Assembly (NCBI GenBank): GCA_963969345.1
Contig: OZ017767.1
Span: forward strand, 6,042,739-6,106,738
From: Turbatrix aceti
Lineage: Eukaryota; Nematoda; Chromadorea; Rhabditida; Panagrolaimidae
Direction: 5' to 3'
Length of the DNA: 64,000 nucleotides
Shown here: positions 20,156 to 33,142 of the stretch, one piece after another
How the letters are laid out: each line of letters opens with the position of its first letter
How positions within the stretch are numbered: position 1 is the stretch's first letter
The notes under the pieces: generated by a model
What the model was told of the DNA's origin: nothing
The model's input: the letters and a program-made list of their open reading frames with translations, nothing else
Database searches by the model: none
Translations under genes and position numbers: made by a program

Positions 20156-23100
20156 TTCACAGTGCAGTGGTTTCGAGATCATCAAAGAGCAGCAACGCCG
20201 GGCGTCAGGCGCTAGGCGTTCAACGCGGCTGACGACTGACCAACCGACCCAACGAGCAGGGGAGGTAGTAGTAGCTCCCGGACGCCTGGCCTGGCCTGCC
20301 AGGCCTAGGTGCTCAAACGAACAGCTAAATACAACATACCTATCTACCTCTCTGCTGGCCCAGGCGCAGGCGCAGGCCCAACGCACAAATAAACAAACTT
20401 GTCGAAAAGGAGGGGGAAAACGAACAGACGGTCTGAATCTTTTGATTTACACGTGCACGACGCGAGGGAGACTGACTGACAACTTGAGTATGCCGCTGAT
20501 TCTGGGCTGCTTTCGAATCATCGAGCAACGCTTATATCAACCGACATTCCAGCTGGAGAGATTGGGCTTTAAATATTGTTTCGCCGACAGAAGGAGAAAA
20601 CAAATGATGTTGACTTGACTCTCTGTGCATTGGTGTGTTCCGGAAGGGTTCACGCTACGTTGCCAACGTTGTCAACATCCAGCCAGCTCGAGAGGGACTT
20701 ATGCGCGCGGAGTTTGATGCGTCACCTTCTGAACTCTGGCCTCGATGATTTTTTATTCGAACGCTGCACCACGGTGTTTAGCTGATATCAACCGTCGCGT
20801 TGCTGCGTGCAAGTCACCAATTGAGCCAATTTGGTTTTTTCCTCGCCAGTGTGTACCTACCGCCTGTTCGATGACGGCTTCTTCATCTTTGGTCCGGTTT
20901 GCTGCAATCGCAGAATGATGATGTCAGATTTTTTGCAAAATACAGACTTTGGATTTTGTATTATTCATACGGTGGGACACAAAAAATGGAGAAGGCAGAT
21001 TGGATTTTCCTTGCAGACTCGAACACGCAACAGGCATTATTTGGACTCACAGAGCTTTCCATTGTGCTTATCCCTGTTTTTATCCGCCAAAAAAGCTGTC
21101 ATTTGGTTTCTCCTGTGGCATTTATCTCTGAGATAATCAGATCATAATTTTTGGCTTACGAAAGACACATTGCTTTTTTGGCACTTGGCACTGGAGGTGT
21201 TTCGTGTCAGACGACGTCGTTTACTTCACGCAGCATTTAAAATAATGATGTTAAAGTATTTAGTATGTGTAATGATTACAGGATTTGTATTTATTTGTTT
21301 CACTTTTTCACTCACTCAACGTAAAAAAGACGTGAACAAACAAGTTAACGAGAAAAAAAAGCTGAATAGGACTGTAAAATTCGTTGCGTCTTTCGAGATG
21401 GCCGGAACCTTTGAATTTCGAAAATCAAAAATAAATATAAATACTTGAATGTAAAAAAATGAAATGAAATGTTTGATAAAAGTCAAGAACGCTAGCGCTG
21501 GAAACTCGCTCATTTCGAGATGTACGCTTGCACAAAAATCCTCGCAAGTTGGGTCTCGGCGTAAAATCTCGTTTCCGGTAATCCCGCCGTAATTTTCACT
21601 TTCTGAGCCTTAGACCGGTTTGAGAATATTATTGATCTTGAAGTGTGTCATTTGCACGTCGGGTCACACCGTCCCCCTCCAGTTCCGTAGAAGGCTGTAA
21701 CGACAGCGCTGCAGCGTTCCGAACACGCAGCGGCCTTTTTTGTCTTTTGCTCGTTGTTAATTCATTTATCCGTCCAATGTTAGGCTTTTTTTATATCCCT
21801 GTAATTGCGTTTTGACGGGTTCAAAAAGCCGAATCTAATTTAGACAGTCGCTGGCTGTAGTCTGGCGCCGCGGAGACATAAATATACACGGTTCTGGATC
21901 GAGGGTGCCAGTTTGTCGGTGCACGCACGCAAAACTGTTTTTTTCTTGGATGGATTCAGTCTGCATTTGTAATTCAGGGGATTTCGCCGGGCTGAGCTGG
22001 CTGGATGAGTGAACGCATCACGCACTCCAGCGGGTAGCCTTGCATTTATTTTTTACGCGGATGATTCCAGTTAAAAAAATTTGACCTTGATCCGAGATGA
22101 GATTTGACTAACTTTTTGCAGCCCCTGACGCATTCGTTTTTTGTATTTTTGTGAAAACTGGGTTTTCTCGGTTTTGCTTCGCAGTTCGTAAGCCGTTCTC
22201 GCCGGCAGCTACTTAATTACCTAATTCGGAGAGGCGTGCTTCCTTAAATGCCATCAACAGCCGTCTAGGACCCTCTGCGAGAGGTGCACAAGCGTATAAC
22301 GAACTCGGAGGTGGCCGGCAGTCTGTTTTTGCCTTTTTTAGACAAAGGAGAACGAGAACAGGTCGTTTAGCAGCAGCCGACAGCCGCCGGGGTTGTTCCC
22401 TCTCTGGCCCGGAAGAGACTGGGCTGTTGCTCGTTTTCGTCGTTGCTGGCGGCTGATTCGTCCTCTTTTGGCCTGGCGCGCACGCAAATTTTGTTCCTTC
22501 TCTCGTGTTCGTGTTCATAACTCCTGCTGCTCTATTCTCGCAATTTTCAAGACCGGCAGCAGCGTCGAGGCACACGCGGCGGCGCCCTCGTCGGAGTAGG
22601 CGCAAATTGTCATCGATTACGAGCGCAGCGAGGCGCCGCCGTGCCGCGACGGCATTTTCGCACCCTCTACCGCTGCACCGCTGCCGCGACGGCTTGGCCT
22701 TTCCATCAAATGTCGTCACTGTCCCCCGGAGGTGTCAAGCGCAGTACGTACGCGTACGTAGTGTGCGTGGTGGCATCACTCGCTCAAGTAGTAAGTGAGC
22801 TCACATCAGCATCAACTCGCGTGCGACGCGATGTGACAGGCGCCTCCCGACCGACCGGGTGGGCTCTGCGCAGCTTGTCATATTTTTTTTTATCTCCCCG
22901 CAATGGATGATGTTTGAACTTGCATCTGTGTATCTCCTCACGTACCCTGCTGCCAGGACAGACCAGGGCGGACCCATTCCGAGAAGCCGTCGTTGTTTTG
23001 TGTTTTTTTTTCAACCGGAAGGAAGCGCCAATGTCATCAGCGGTTACGCGATGAGAGTTAATCTCTGGATTGCTGTTTTTTGTCGGTCACTTCATCCGAA

Positions 23101-26100
23101 ATACATATTTATTGACAGAGTCAGGGGCACTTTATTAGCATTTTGCTCGACGGCGGCTGCTGCTTTGATGAAAACGGCGCGCCGTTGCGTGCGTGTTGCT
23201 CGAATCTCGACATCACGCAGATTTTGGTGAACTGATGAATCTTTAATGAGGGGCGGCTTCGGAGAAACCGTTTTGCACCTTGGACTAGTTTTTTTCGAAA
23301 TTGGTCCTTTTCTACAAATTCGAAATTCACAAATAGCGAATTTTTGGTTTCGTCAACTTCTTTTTTGGGAACTCGTATATATAGGACGTCATAGATAGTT
23401 TGACGAACACGATTAAAAATGTATCATGAGCGCGTGTCCAACTTTTTTATTTTCACATCTGTGTGCGTATTTATTTGGTTGTTGTAGTATTCGAAAGCTG
23501 CTTCCTAACACTGGCCGAAGCCTGTCTTTTTTTGTAAACAAGTTGACGTCGAGCGAGCCTCTGATTACCTCACTGTTCCCCTCAAAAGCAGCAACACGTC
23601 TTTGTACAGTCAGTCACGTGTGTTGAGCCTCAGAATGGCTGCTTTTATCACCTGCTCACCTGCTTACCTGCTTGCATCTGTTTTTGGAAACAAATCGGCC
23701 TTGTTTGTGGCAGTTGTCTGTCGTGAAGAGGCTCGTTACACGGCATGGCATTTCTCGGTAGAGTTTGTCTGATGGACTTCTGGTCTGGTCTTTGACGGCC
23801 GCGGCCGTCAAAAACCAACCAGACTGGCTTTTTTGGTACCGTTGCCATGACTGGCGCACTGTAGCAAATTCATTGCCTAGGCGCCAGTTTTTATCGCATT
23901 TTTTTCAAAAAAAAATGTTCCGTGTTTCAAAATCGAGAAAATTATTATCCAGAAAAGCACGCCAGACAAGACCGTTGACTCTGGCTTTTCCTGATTCAGT
24001 CTGCGTCGTCCTGCGTCGGCGGCGGTTGTGGCAGTGGCTGTGGCGTCTGCCAGACTAGGTAATGGTTTCCTTTTTGCTTCATTTGGCATTCAGGGTAATT
24101 AGTCATCCCCCAAAGTACACTGCTGTCTGGCGTGGCCGGGTTGGGTCCAGAAATCATGCGCAGTGCGATGCGTGGAGCCGGTGGCAAAGTGCGCTGCCCT
24201 TTGCTCTGCATAGGCGGGGGCTCACATCAGAGCAGAGCTCTCTCACGCACTGCACTCTGGGAAAATGATTCGTTGATGATGCGTCGATGTCGGCGCACCT
24301 GGCATGTTCATAACCCCCAGCGCGCAGAACACCCTCTCCCCGCGAACCCGCCCGCGAGGCCAATTAAACGTACATAGTTTTTTTTCTCTGCGATGAAGAG
24401 AGGTCACGGGGACGATTTTACGTTGGTCGCAAGCCTTTTTCTTTTCCTTTGTCGGCAGACGCGCAAAACAAGAGGTGACATGTTTTTTCCGGGTGCATGC
24501 ACAAGTAGCGATGCTCTTTTGTTATTTATTTTGCTCCTGATCACCTGCGCGGGTGCCACCAGGCATTGCGAGGGATGCCAGACTTGCTAGAGGCTCGGAA
24601 AGATGCAGGTCCTGTCGGAAGTCGACTTCGCACTTGTGGCAACGGCTGCATTTGGCACTCTGGCGTGCCTGGTCCGCTGGGGGTGTCGATAACGCTGATG
24701 TGAGGGGTCCATACTTGAATGACTCTTGACTCGCTTGCCTCGCTTGTGAGAATGATGCTAAGCACGCCTGCCATTCATTCGAGACTCAAGACTCGAGACC
24801 CGAGTGTGGTTCCTTCTTGGCGTCCCTTCAGGCAGTATGTAGTGCCCAGGATCACTTACGAGCACGCTAGGCGCTCTAGGATTTTTCTGAATACTTTCAT
24901 TTTTCTACAAAAAAACTGGGGTGCAGGCGGAAATGTGAGCATCTATCCGCTGACACATTTTCAAGACGTAGTATGTACCAAAAAATATTTAGAAAGCCAC
25001 CAGCCTCGTTGTCAAAGTGACACCAATTTTCTTCTTTTCTTTTTCTGTTTGCAGCGACCGCCGCGGCGTGCTTTGTTTGTCCTTGTTTATTTTGCTTCCC
25101 GGTGACAAATTTTTTTGTTGTTGCGAGTTTTTTTGAAAGCCTGGGGGCTGTCAATAAAATTTTTATATCGGTAGTTAGTTTAATTATGTTTTTCTTCCAC
25201 GAACGAGGGAAGGGGTCTAGCGTTCGTTCCTGGGCGGACGGCTCACGTGGTCCGTCGCGGAGTTGTTGCAGCAGCGGAAAGAGGAAAAAGGGTCCGCCGG
25301 GAAAGTTTTTCTTGATGGAACCGGGAAGTCAAGAGCCGTGACGTCGTCGCTTAATGTTAGGAAGGGGTCTTTTTTGTATTTTTTTTAAAAGCTGGGTGGT
25401 TACTAAATAAATTATCGATTCTCCTGATAACGGAACCCTGCAGGGCGGACGGGTGTGTTCTGTTCTGTTTTCGTCGTGGTCGTCTGACAACAGCTGTTTT
25501 GCACGCAGGCGGCAGCTGCAGCTGGTCGGTCGCCGTGGCAGCGGCAGTGGCACACGTCGAAGGCCCCACGTCGCCCGTGGCCGTGGCCGTGGCTGCGCAG
25601 TCAGTCAGCCAGTCAGTCTACCTCTCACCTGGCGGGGCCGGAAGGCCGAAACAAAGGCAGAGAGCAGAGCGACAGCCACCCTGTGAGCTCTTGAACAGGT
25701 ATCTGACGACGACAATGACTTACACAGATTTCCTGTCCTTTTTTGAAAGCAGCCACCCCAGTCATCCCAGCCATCTGTCGATCAAGTGTCGCCTTGCGCA
25801 GTCAGGTTTTAGTGTTGCACTCTCTTCCAACCCCCCCGATGGACGACTGACTGTTGTCCTCGGTTATGTATCGGAGAGGTCGCAGCCGGTTTCAACTGTA
25901 ATGCACACTGTAAATTGTTGTCTCCCTTTGTTTTTTGTACCCTAAGTACAGCTTGTTCGCATCGAAAGCCCCTTGCTTTTCATTTTTTTGTTCTTTCTAT
26001 TTTTTACCCGATTTTACAGCCGGTCTAATTGGACGCTTATTTTTTTTGTTTCGTTCGTTTATGCGCTAAGACGGCCTCTGTTGTGCTCGGGGCCTCGGAA

Positions 26101-26937
26101 ATCGGGCGTAATTGTTGTTTTGGATTGCTCTTGTGCCGGTAGTCAAAGATCAGGCCCTCGGGGACCGACGAGGACGCGCAACCGGGTCTGGAACGTCAGG
26201 CTACGTTCACTTTTTCTTTTGTGGTCAGAGAGCACGCCACCACTTGTTGAGGAGTGAAGGTGTTGTTGTTTGCTGTTTTTTGTTGGCTTACTCCCTGCAG
26301 GGCTTATCCCTATCCCGGTGGCATCCCCTACACCGGAGGCAACAAGCTCACAAGCTCAATTTTGAGATTAGCCATCTGGCTGTTTGTTGGCGCTTATGCA
26401 CGCATCCGCCGCCGCTGACTGCTCTGCTGGCACTAAAAATTGAATTGATCGAATCCTCATCTCTGACAGGGTATATCTATTTACTACCCCATCGGCTACG
26501 GCTACTAAATATTCAGATATGTCCGCCGGTGGACCGGGCGATCGATTGTTCTTCGCACCCACCGCCGCTGTCATCCACCATCTGCCTGTCAGTGCAACAT
26601 CAGTCATGGTCATCTAAATATCTGCGCGTCCTTGTTGCAAAAAAAAGAAGAAAGAATCACCCCTCTGACATGAGTGCATGAATGAATGAATTGTAAAACG
26701 GCCTCGTAGTCTCCCGGCACACGGCTCGGACGACCGTTTCGTTTCGCGCACTTTTTTCTTGTTCATGGACGGACGCGTCGACGGACTCATGAACTCTTTC
26801 TCTTTTTTTGTCATTCATTCATTGTGCATGCGCACTTGGCTCTCGTCTCGGCAAAGGTCCTCCTCCTCTTCTGGCTCGGACTCGGACTCGGGCTCGGGAC
26901 GCCAATCAATACCCCTGCCGGCCGACATGACCGCGGC

Positions 26938-26981
26938 CACTTCATTCATTCATTCATTCATTCATTCATTCATTCATTTAT
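26938..26981. repeat. CATT/TTCA tetranucleotide microsatellite
   Basis: About ten tandem copies of TTCA/CATT ending in CATTTATTC. It is likely length-polymorphic. Confidence 0.9.
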
Positions 26982-27210
26982 TCTCTAACTCGTACGCACC
27001 ATATCATACATACAACACTACAATGAACAGTCAGAAGGTGATGAAGATGATGATGGCGACTCGTACGTAGAGGGGCCCATCCGGAACGGATGTCTTTGCG
27101 ATACGTGCACCCTGAGTTCGCAGCTCTTACAGGGGACGGGACGTGTTTTTGGTGTGGTGTGTTTTTTCGATTGGATGATGACGAATGAGAATGAGTTGTA
27201 GAAGACCGCT

Positions 27211-27282
27211 GCGCCTAAGCGGGATCGAACCTCGACCTTGATTTCCTTGTAGACGCGCCACACACCACTGGGCCACGGCCAC
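27211..27282 (-). pseudogene. tRNA-like Pol III element, probable tRNA pseudogene
   Basis: On the minus strand a 72-nt segment has a consensus A box (TGGCCCAGTGG) and B box (GGTTCGATCC) at exactly tRNA spacing, with T8, A14, G18, T54, T55, C56 and A58 all in register. A 3-bp D stem can form. The acceptor stem, anticodon stem and T stem are poorly paired and no convincing anticodon loop is visible. It is therefore a decayed tRNA or a SINE head and not a functional gene. The arginine tRNA pattern (GGCC.TGGCCCAATGG) is the closest I can recall. Confidence 0.5.
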
Positions 27283-28301
27283 TTACCGCCGATGAACAGC
27301 GATGAACACCGCCCCCTCGAGGCTAATTGTCTCTCCGCGTCACGAGTCTTGGCCTGAACCCGCTGCCGCCGCCGCCGATGAATCGCCCCCCCCCCCTCTT
27401 CCTCCATGGCGATGTTGATGTTGTTTGCAGTGGCACTCCGCGACCTCCGAATAGGGTACTTGGCGCGGCGGCCAGCCGACAAACAGCTGCGTATGGGACC
27501 CGGACCCGGTCGTGCTGGGTTTGTTTGAGCTCACACTCTTCTGTCTCGTCGATATTGCTTCCACGTGGCACGGGAACGAATATCAGCCTGAAACTAATTA
27601 TTCCGGCTCTCGTTGAACGCGTCGTAGCCACGGATGATACTGATGAGCAACAGAGCAATGATTTGTACTATTGCGTGATTTTTTAAAGTGTATCCCCCTG
27701 TTTGTGATGCGTGCACCGGTGCATCTATGCCCTCTGACATGCTGAAACTATAATCTCTGCGTTTTTCAAAAATCTCTGTGTTTTTGGGGATGAGTGAAAC
27801 TTGTATTGATCCAAATCACGTGTCCGCAAGCGAGCAAACGCAAATACACGCGGTTTTTGCAATCGAAAGACCCGAAGGTGTTCGTTCGTTCACACCCCAT
27901 CCCACAGCTTTGTTGCACCTGCTGACCGTCCGCGGTCGCGGCCGACGTACGTCGCACGTCGCACGAGTCTCCTCGCCTCGAGTCGTGTTTTTGCACCCAC
28001 GAACCATCACCAAAAAGACAAAATCACATTGCTTGTCTCTTTTTCAGGTCAATCCCGTGATCTTCCCGGCACCTGCACCGGGTTTTCTTCCGTCTTTCCC
28101 CCGACGCTGCAAACGGCGCACCTACGTGGTCTCGTGATAACCTGACAATCTCTGTTTCGGCGTCAGCAAGCTTTCTCTCGTCTGCGAATTCTTTTCACAC
28201 ACTCCGGCTTCTGCAGTGTCACTCGTCGTTCTGCCCCGAGCCAGCCGGCGATCGTTGCATCGTTCGGTGGTAACAGGTATCAGTTCGCACCTGTGTTGTC
28301 A

Positions 28302-30077
28302 ATGAGCCAAAGTTTCGATTGCACAGCAGCCACCATGGTTGCCGAAGCCGTTGTCACAACTTCCCGGCCTTCGACGGCTGATAGCACGCCAAAGAAGGGT
28401 GCTTCATGGTTCGTCTTGGGGGGTTAAAAATTGCTCTAAGCCGGAATCAGGGGTTTCTGAACGCTGAAAAAATTTCGGAAACATCATAAATAAATAAATT
28501 AAAAAAAATGAACCTTCCATCAAAAAAACTGCTTAAAAAAACAATTTTTCTTTCAGTTCCGACAGTCCTCCTTCGCTACCGCCTCTCATGTCCCTGGACG
28601 ACAACAAGCTCTGCGAGGTGGAAAACGACTCTCCTTCAACGACGCCCACGCATAACTCGGCGGGAATCATCGAAGAAGTCGATCCTGAGTCCGACGTCTA
28701 CGGCGAACTCATTTTGCTCGGGTACAATGGCGTCACAGAATCCCCGCGACGAACCCATTCTACGTCACGTCGCACGCACCTGTCTAAGATGGTCGTCCGA
28801 CGACGCTCGCTGGGCAACGGCATCAAGAAGGGCAATGTCATGCAGATCCAGTCGACACCCGATCAGTCATCTGCCGTGCAGGACGCGTCACGGCACGTCG
28901 TGAGCTACAGCTACACAAAGGATCACACCGTGTTGGTAGAATACACCACCGACGCTACCAAGGACATGTTCCAGATTGGGCGATCTTCTGAGTCGCAGAT
29001 CGATTTTTCCATCGTTGATACGTGGATTGAAAGTGGCACTCACTCGCAGCATTCGTACCTGTCCCCGCTAGACAGGAGGGACAAAGGGTCAAAAACCGGC
29101 AGCCCAGCCAGGTCGCTATCGTCCACAATCTCGCGCTATGCATGCCGAATCATGGCGGACCGAGAAGAGTCCGGAAAGGTGTACCTCTTTGCGGCGGGTT
29201 TCGACTCATCGCGCAACATTTTTCTCGGAGAAAAGGCCACCAAGTGGCAGAAGAAGAACTCCGAGTACGACGGTCTCACAACGAATGGCGTTCTTGTCCT
29301 TCACCCCAACCGCGGAGATGGCACATCCCAGGGCTCTTCCGAGATGTACGAATGGCGGGAAGTGAGCGTCGACGGCGATATCTACAGTTTAAGAGAAACA
29401 CGGTCGTCGCAAAAACGCGGCTCGCTGCAGAGCGCGGAGAGCAATCAGCTACAGGACGGCACACTCATCGATCTCTGCGGTGCTACACTGCTTTGGAGGT
29501 CCGCGGAAGGCCTCAAACACGCTCCTTCACGCAAAGAACTCGAACGTCGTCTGGATGAACTCAATGCCGGACGACCGCAGTGTCCTGTGAATCTGAATAC
29601 CCTGATAATTCCGAAGAAGCGATCGTCGAAGAACAGCAACGCATCTCGCCAGCCATACGTGTACATGCAGTGCGGCCACGTACAGGGCAAGCACGATTGG
29701 GGAATCACGCGCAAGACCCCCGACGGACATGCCTTCAAGTACAAGTGCCCGATCTGCATGGTTGATTCTGACGGCGTTATCCAGATAACCATGGGCATGG
29801 AGTCTGGATTTCACCTGGATTCTGAGAGTTTGGATTATGCGTTTAATCCCTGTGGACACATGGCTTCTCTGCAGACTGTTCAGTGAGTTTACATTTTTTT
29901 AATCAATCCAATCGCGTTCACGCATTTGTTTGTTTTTCTCGTTCCAGGTACTGGTCCCGAATCCCCTTGCCGCACGGCACAAACAGCTTTCATCCGGTGT
30001 GCCCGTTCTGCACGTGTCTGCTGAACGTGCAAAAGCCCTTCATCAGGCTCATCTTCCAGGACCACTGTGACTTCTGA
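28302..30077 (+). CDS. Pellino-family E3 ubiquitin ligase
   Basis: Three exons, 28302-28408, 28557-29882 and 29948-30077, joined in phase 2 twice, encode 520 residues. Known Pellinos are 420-residue RING-like E3 ligases that bind phosphorylated IRAK/Pelle kinases via an FHA-like domain and attach ubiquitin chains in Toll/IL-1 signalling. Here the FHA-like core begins about residue 70 (YGELILLGYNG) and includes VLVEYTTDATKDMFQIGRS, ESQIDFSIVDTW and ISRYACRIMADR. The C-terminal zinc-binding domain (408-520) keeps QCGHVQGKHDWG, CPIC, NPCGHMAS, CPFC and LIFQDHCDF. The N-terminus carries an extra 65 or so residues rich in Ser/Thr/Pro, and there is a loop insertion (DRRDKGSKTGS) in the FHA domain. 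The start is the first ATG of exon 1; exon 1 is short and its donor (GTTCGT) is not ideal, so a start at the internal Met 47 is the alternative. Confidence 0.92.
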
Positions 30078-30265
30078 TCTTCCTTCTTTCTTGCGCGCTG
30101 CGTGCGCTCGCTCCTCCAAACGACAAAGACACACTGTTAATCCAGGGTACACTGACGACACGCGTTTATTTTTCTGTGATCAATCCTTTCATGTTAAATT
30201 GCCTGCTGCTGCAAGGCATAAAATACATCTGAATTTGAAGTGCATCAAAATATCGGAGGCGGGGG

Positions 30266-32459
30266 CTATACGAGACGGTTGTTATCCCGACCGAGGATAA
30301 AGCGGAAGAGAAGTGCGGCTACGGCGGCGGCAGCGAAGGGGCCCGCCCAGTAGACCCAGTGGTAGTTCCAGAGCGTGTTGTTGTTCCAATCTGAGCATAG
30401 ACCTTCTGTGCCGTACGCTGTCATAGCAATGTTAGGGCCGAGCGAGCGGGCTGGGTTCATCGACGCGCCTGTGATCTTGCCTCTGAAGTTTAACAAAATC
30501 AAAATCAGATGTCGGACGCAGTGTTCCACTCCGGAGTCGACCCCGACTAAGAATCGTTAGTTGAGTCGGATTCGATATTTTTTATTCAAACCAGTCTATT
30601 CTGAAGAATTGCGTTTGTTTTGAAGAAAATACATCCTTTTTGGGTAAAATTCACTATTTTTTATCAATTTTGAGTATTTCTTGTTAAAAATTCATCAATG
30701 CTAAAAATTGCGTACGTTTTGGTGTTTTTTGAAATATGTGAGCCGAATTTTGCTCAAATTAGGTCGACCTCGACCCTCGACTCAAAATTGGAAAACCGCT
30801 CAAACGGCACTCACCCTGCATAATTATCAAGCGCGAGAACCATTCCGATGCTGAAAGGCGCCAGGTGAAACTCAGAAGTATCAACAGCGGTGAGTAGGAC
30901 CGTTTGAACGAGAATGTACGACAGAATGAACTCCACAATGAGTCCCTGATACCACGTGACACCGGGAGCAAGCAGCGTCGCGCCACCGAACGCGCAATTA
31001 AAGTTTCTATCCGTCGTGCAGACGTAGGTGACGAAGCTGGCTGCCGTGCCGCCGATTAGCTGAGCCACTATGTAGAAGGGCAGACTGATAGGCGACAGTT
31101 TTCCAGAAAGCGCAACGCCGAGCGAAACCGCAGGATTGAAATGACCGCCGCTGACGTGCCCGAAGGCAGAGACGACTACAAAAATCGTAAGGCCGTGTGC
31201 CAGGGCGACGTCTGTGAGCGTGGGCGTTGCCCAGGAGGTGAGGGACATCGTGCCGACGAAAACGAAGATGAACGTGCCGACGAACTCGACCAGTACCTTG
31301 TGGTACAGCCGGTAGGGTCGCTCGGTGATGGCGTCGAGGAAGGAGTCGTCTTTCCACATCGTATCCACAGCGCCTGTTAACTGAAAAAAAAACACACATT
31401 GGAACTCAAAACTCAAAACGTGATAATAGACACAAAAATATTTATGAAGTTTCTTAGTTTGTTTCTTATTCCGGTTTTTTGAACGAACAAATATGTTTAC
31501 AGTTTAGTCGGCACATATGACCTTCTCAAGAACTTACTGAGTTCCTCAAAGTTCCTCACAAGATCATCAATTGAGGAACTGTCTTCCGCGTGGCCTCAAA
31601 AAATCAAGAAAAGACCAACAATGTGTTTTTTTTTTAAATAACTCGCCAGGTAAAAAAAAGTAAAGAAGCCAGAACCTTTTTTGGGTTTTTTTTTATTTCA
31701 ATAAACACACCCCCAATAAAATTTATGTTACGATGGCTATCATACACGTGTGGACAAATCAGGTGAACGCACCCTGATTCTCGAAAATATTTTGCTTACG
31801 CCAATGATTTGTCTGAGCCGGGAAATAAACGGAGTAATAATCTGATTAAATAAGGGCAGCATCAAGAATTAAAAACATGATAAACGAATGCTTGACGTCT
31901 TTTTTTTATGCAGCTAAAAAAAGAGCTGCAGACAAAAAAGAGCGAAAGAATTTTGGTACGATACCTTCATTATGCGGCAGATTGGAAGGTTGTAGCAAAT
32001 TTTTGATACACACAAAATTTTTAAATTTAAATTTTTGATTCGGGGGCGGAATACGGATCAAGAAAATTTTTCATGTGATTCATGTTTACAATTTTCTATT
32101 TCCCATGATTTCCACCCACGATTTGTATCGTAGGTACGTAATAATTGTAATTCAAATAAATATCATTCATTTATAATTTTTTCCCAAAGCTTCCTTAATT
32201 CTCAAAAAGCTTCAATTTGACACGATTCAACAATTATAAAATTATTTTTACAATCAAATGCAAAATTTAGACCCTTTTATGAACAAAATAAAAAAATATT
32301 GGATGAAACAGAAAATGTGTTTTGCTTCAAGAACCTGCAAAGTGTTCAACGTACCTTCAAAACTTTAGGATTGGACAGCGGTCTGACTTGGTCATTTCGG
32401 AGACGGAGACTGGAATTCAAGTCCTCCTCAGTTGTGATATCAAGAACCGCCGTCGTCAT
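30266..32459 (-). CDS. Aquaporin, water-channel type
   Basis: Exons 32459-32355, 31380-30815 and 30482-30266, joined in phases 0 and 2, give 295 residues. MIP-family pore signatures are complete: HVSGGHFNPAVSLG (first NPA, residues 117-119) and GKITGASMNPARSLGPN (second NPA, near 232). The second NPA is followed by Arg-Ser and not by the Arg-Asp of glycerol channels, which favours water selectivity. Six hydrophobic helices can be followed. The N-terminal 35 residues encoded by exon 1 are acidic, then basic, and cytosolic. The first intron is 974 bases. A TTTGCAG acceptor 22 bases before the ATG fits trans-splicing. It converges with Pellino with only 188 bases between the stop codons. C. elegans aqp-4/5/6-type channels are the likely relatives. 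Confidence 0.93.
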
Positions 32460-33142
32460 TCTGGCCCTATAATATAATTTCCTGCAAAGTATGAATCAGA
32501 CAGGATAGTAAAAAGCGCTTCTTCTTCTTCTTTTTCTCCTTCGTGCAGGTGAACAAGAAGCCACTAGCATTCCGCTTGCAGGTCGTAAAAGGTGCTGGTA
32601 AACAAGGGGCGGAGGGTTACTATCGCTTTGATGCCGCGGAGTCGTAAAAAGCCTGATACAGGGCTATTAATTAGGATGGAAAATGTCCGGAGTGCTTCAC
32701 CGTAACGTAAGTATGGATGCCGACGGACAAAATTTTGTACACGTACAGTTTTTATATTTATGCATTTTTGGAATTCATGCAAAGCGAAAAATAAGGTGTG
32801 TATTAAACTTTGAAAGAGGCGTCCGAGTCATCACTTTTCTTGAGTGACAAGCCAGGTGATCATCGGCGACGAGCGTCTGCGTGTGCACAAACAAGAGCCA
32901 TTCACGGCTTTAACGAGATGATTCGCAAAAAAAAGAGTTGTCAAATTCACGCTTCTTATCGCAGACACAGACAAACGTGGTTCTGAATTAAATATTTATT
33001 TGTTTTTGTTTATTTTTGATTTTTGTTGAGCGAAATCAACATTAGAAACTGATTTTTATGTTTTGTTCTCTGATGTTTGTATAAAACATTATATAACAAA
33101 ATCTTCCGTTTATACACGCATGGAGTACAAAAAAAGAAACAT
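32460..33142. other. Intergenic region between the aquaporin and ML-domain genes
   Basis: Contains the aquaporin upstream region and the ML-gene 3' UTR (both minus strand). No coding exon supported. Confidence 0.4.

Larger units (their letters stand above)
19482..28301. other. Gene-poor region upstream of the Pellino gene
   Basis: 8.8 kb without a supportable coding exon. It lies between the divergent starts of ALDH (minus) and Pellino (plus), so it holds both upstream regions and possibly 5' UTR exons of Pellino: a TTTTTCAG acceptor at 28040-28047 is a candidate. It includes short tandem repeats (CCAA near 20130-20155, CATT at 26938-26980), a tRNA-like pseudogene at 27211-27282, and GC-rich patches at 22500-22850 and 25480-25680. 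Open frames over 100 codons here have biased, unlike-protein composition. Confidence 0.5.

Noticed and set aside
21170..21448. 92-codon plus-strand frame with a hydrophobic segment
   Set aside because: Single short frame in AT-rich DNA, without splice partners or homolog features.
22213..22719. 168-codon minus-strand frame in GC-rich DNA
   Set aside because: Arg/Ala-rich composition expected from a GC-rich patch; no motif or junctions.
26112..26681. 189-codon plus-strand frame in the Pellino upstream region
   Set aside because: Composition is not protein-like, no splice sites in phase, no recognisable motif.
29142..29558. Overlapping frames within the Pellino exon
   Set aside because: They are shadows of the Pellino frame, which has family motifs and in-phase splicing.
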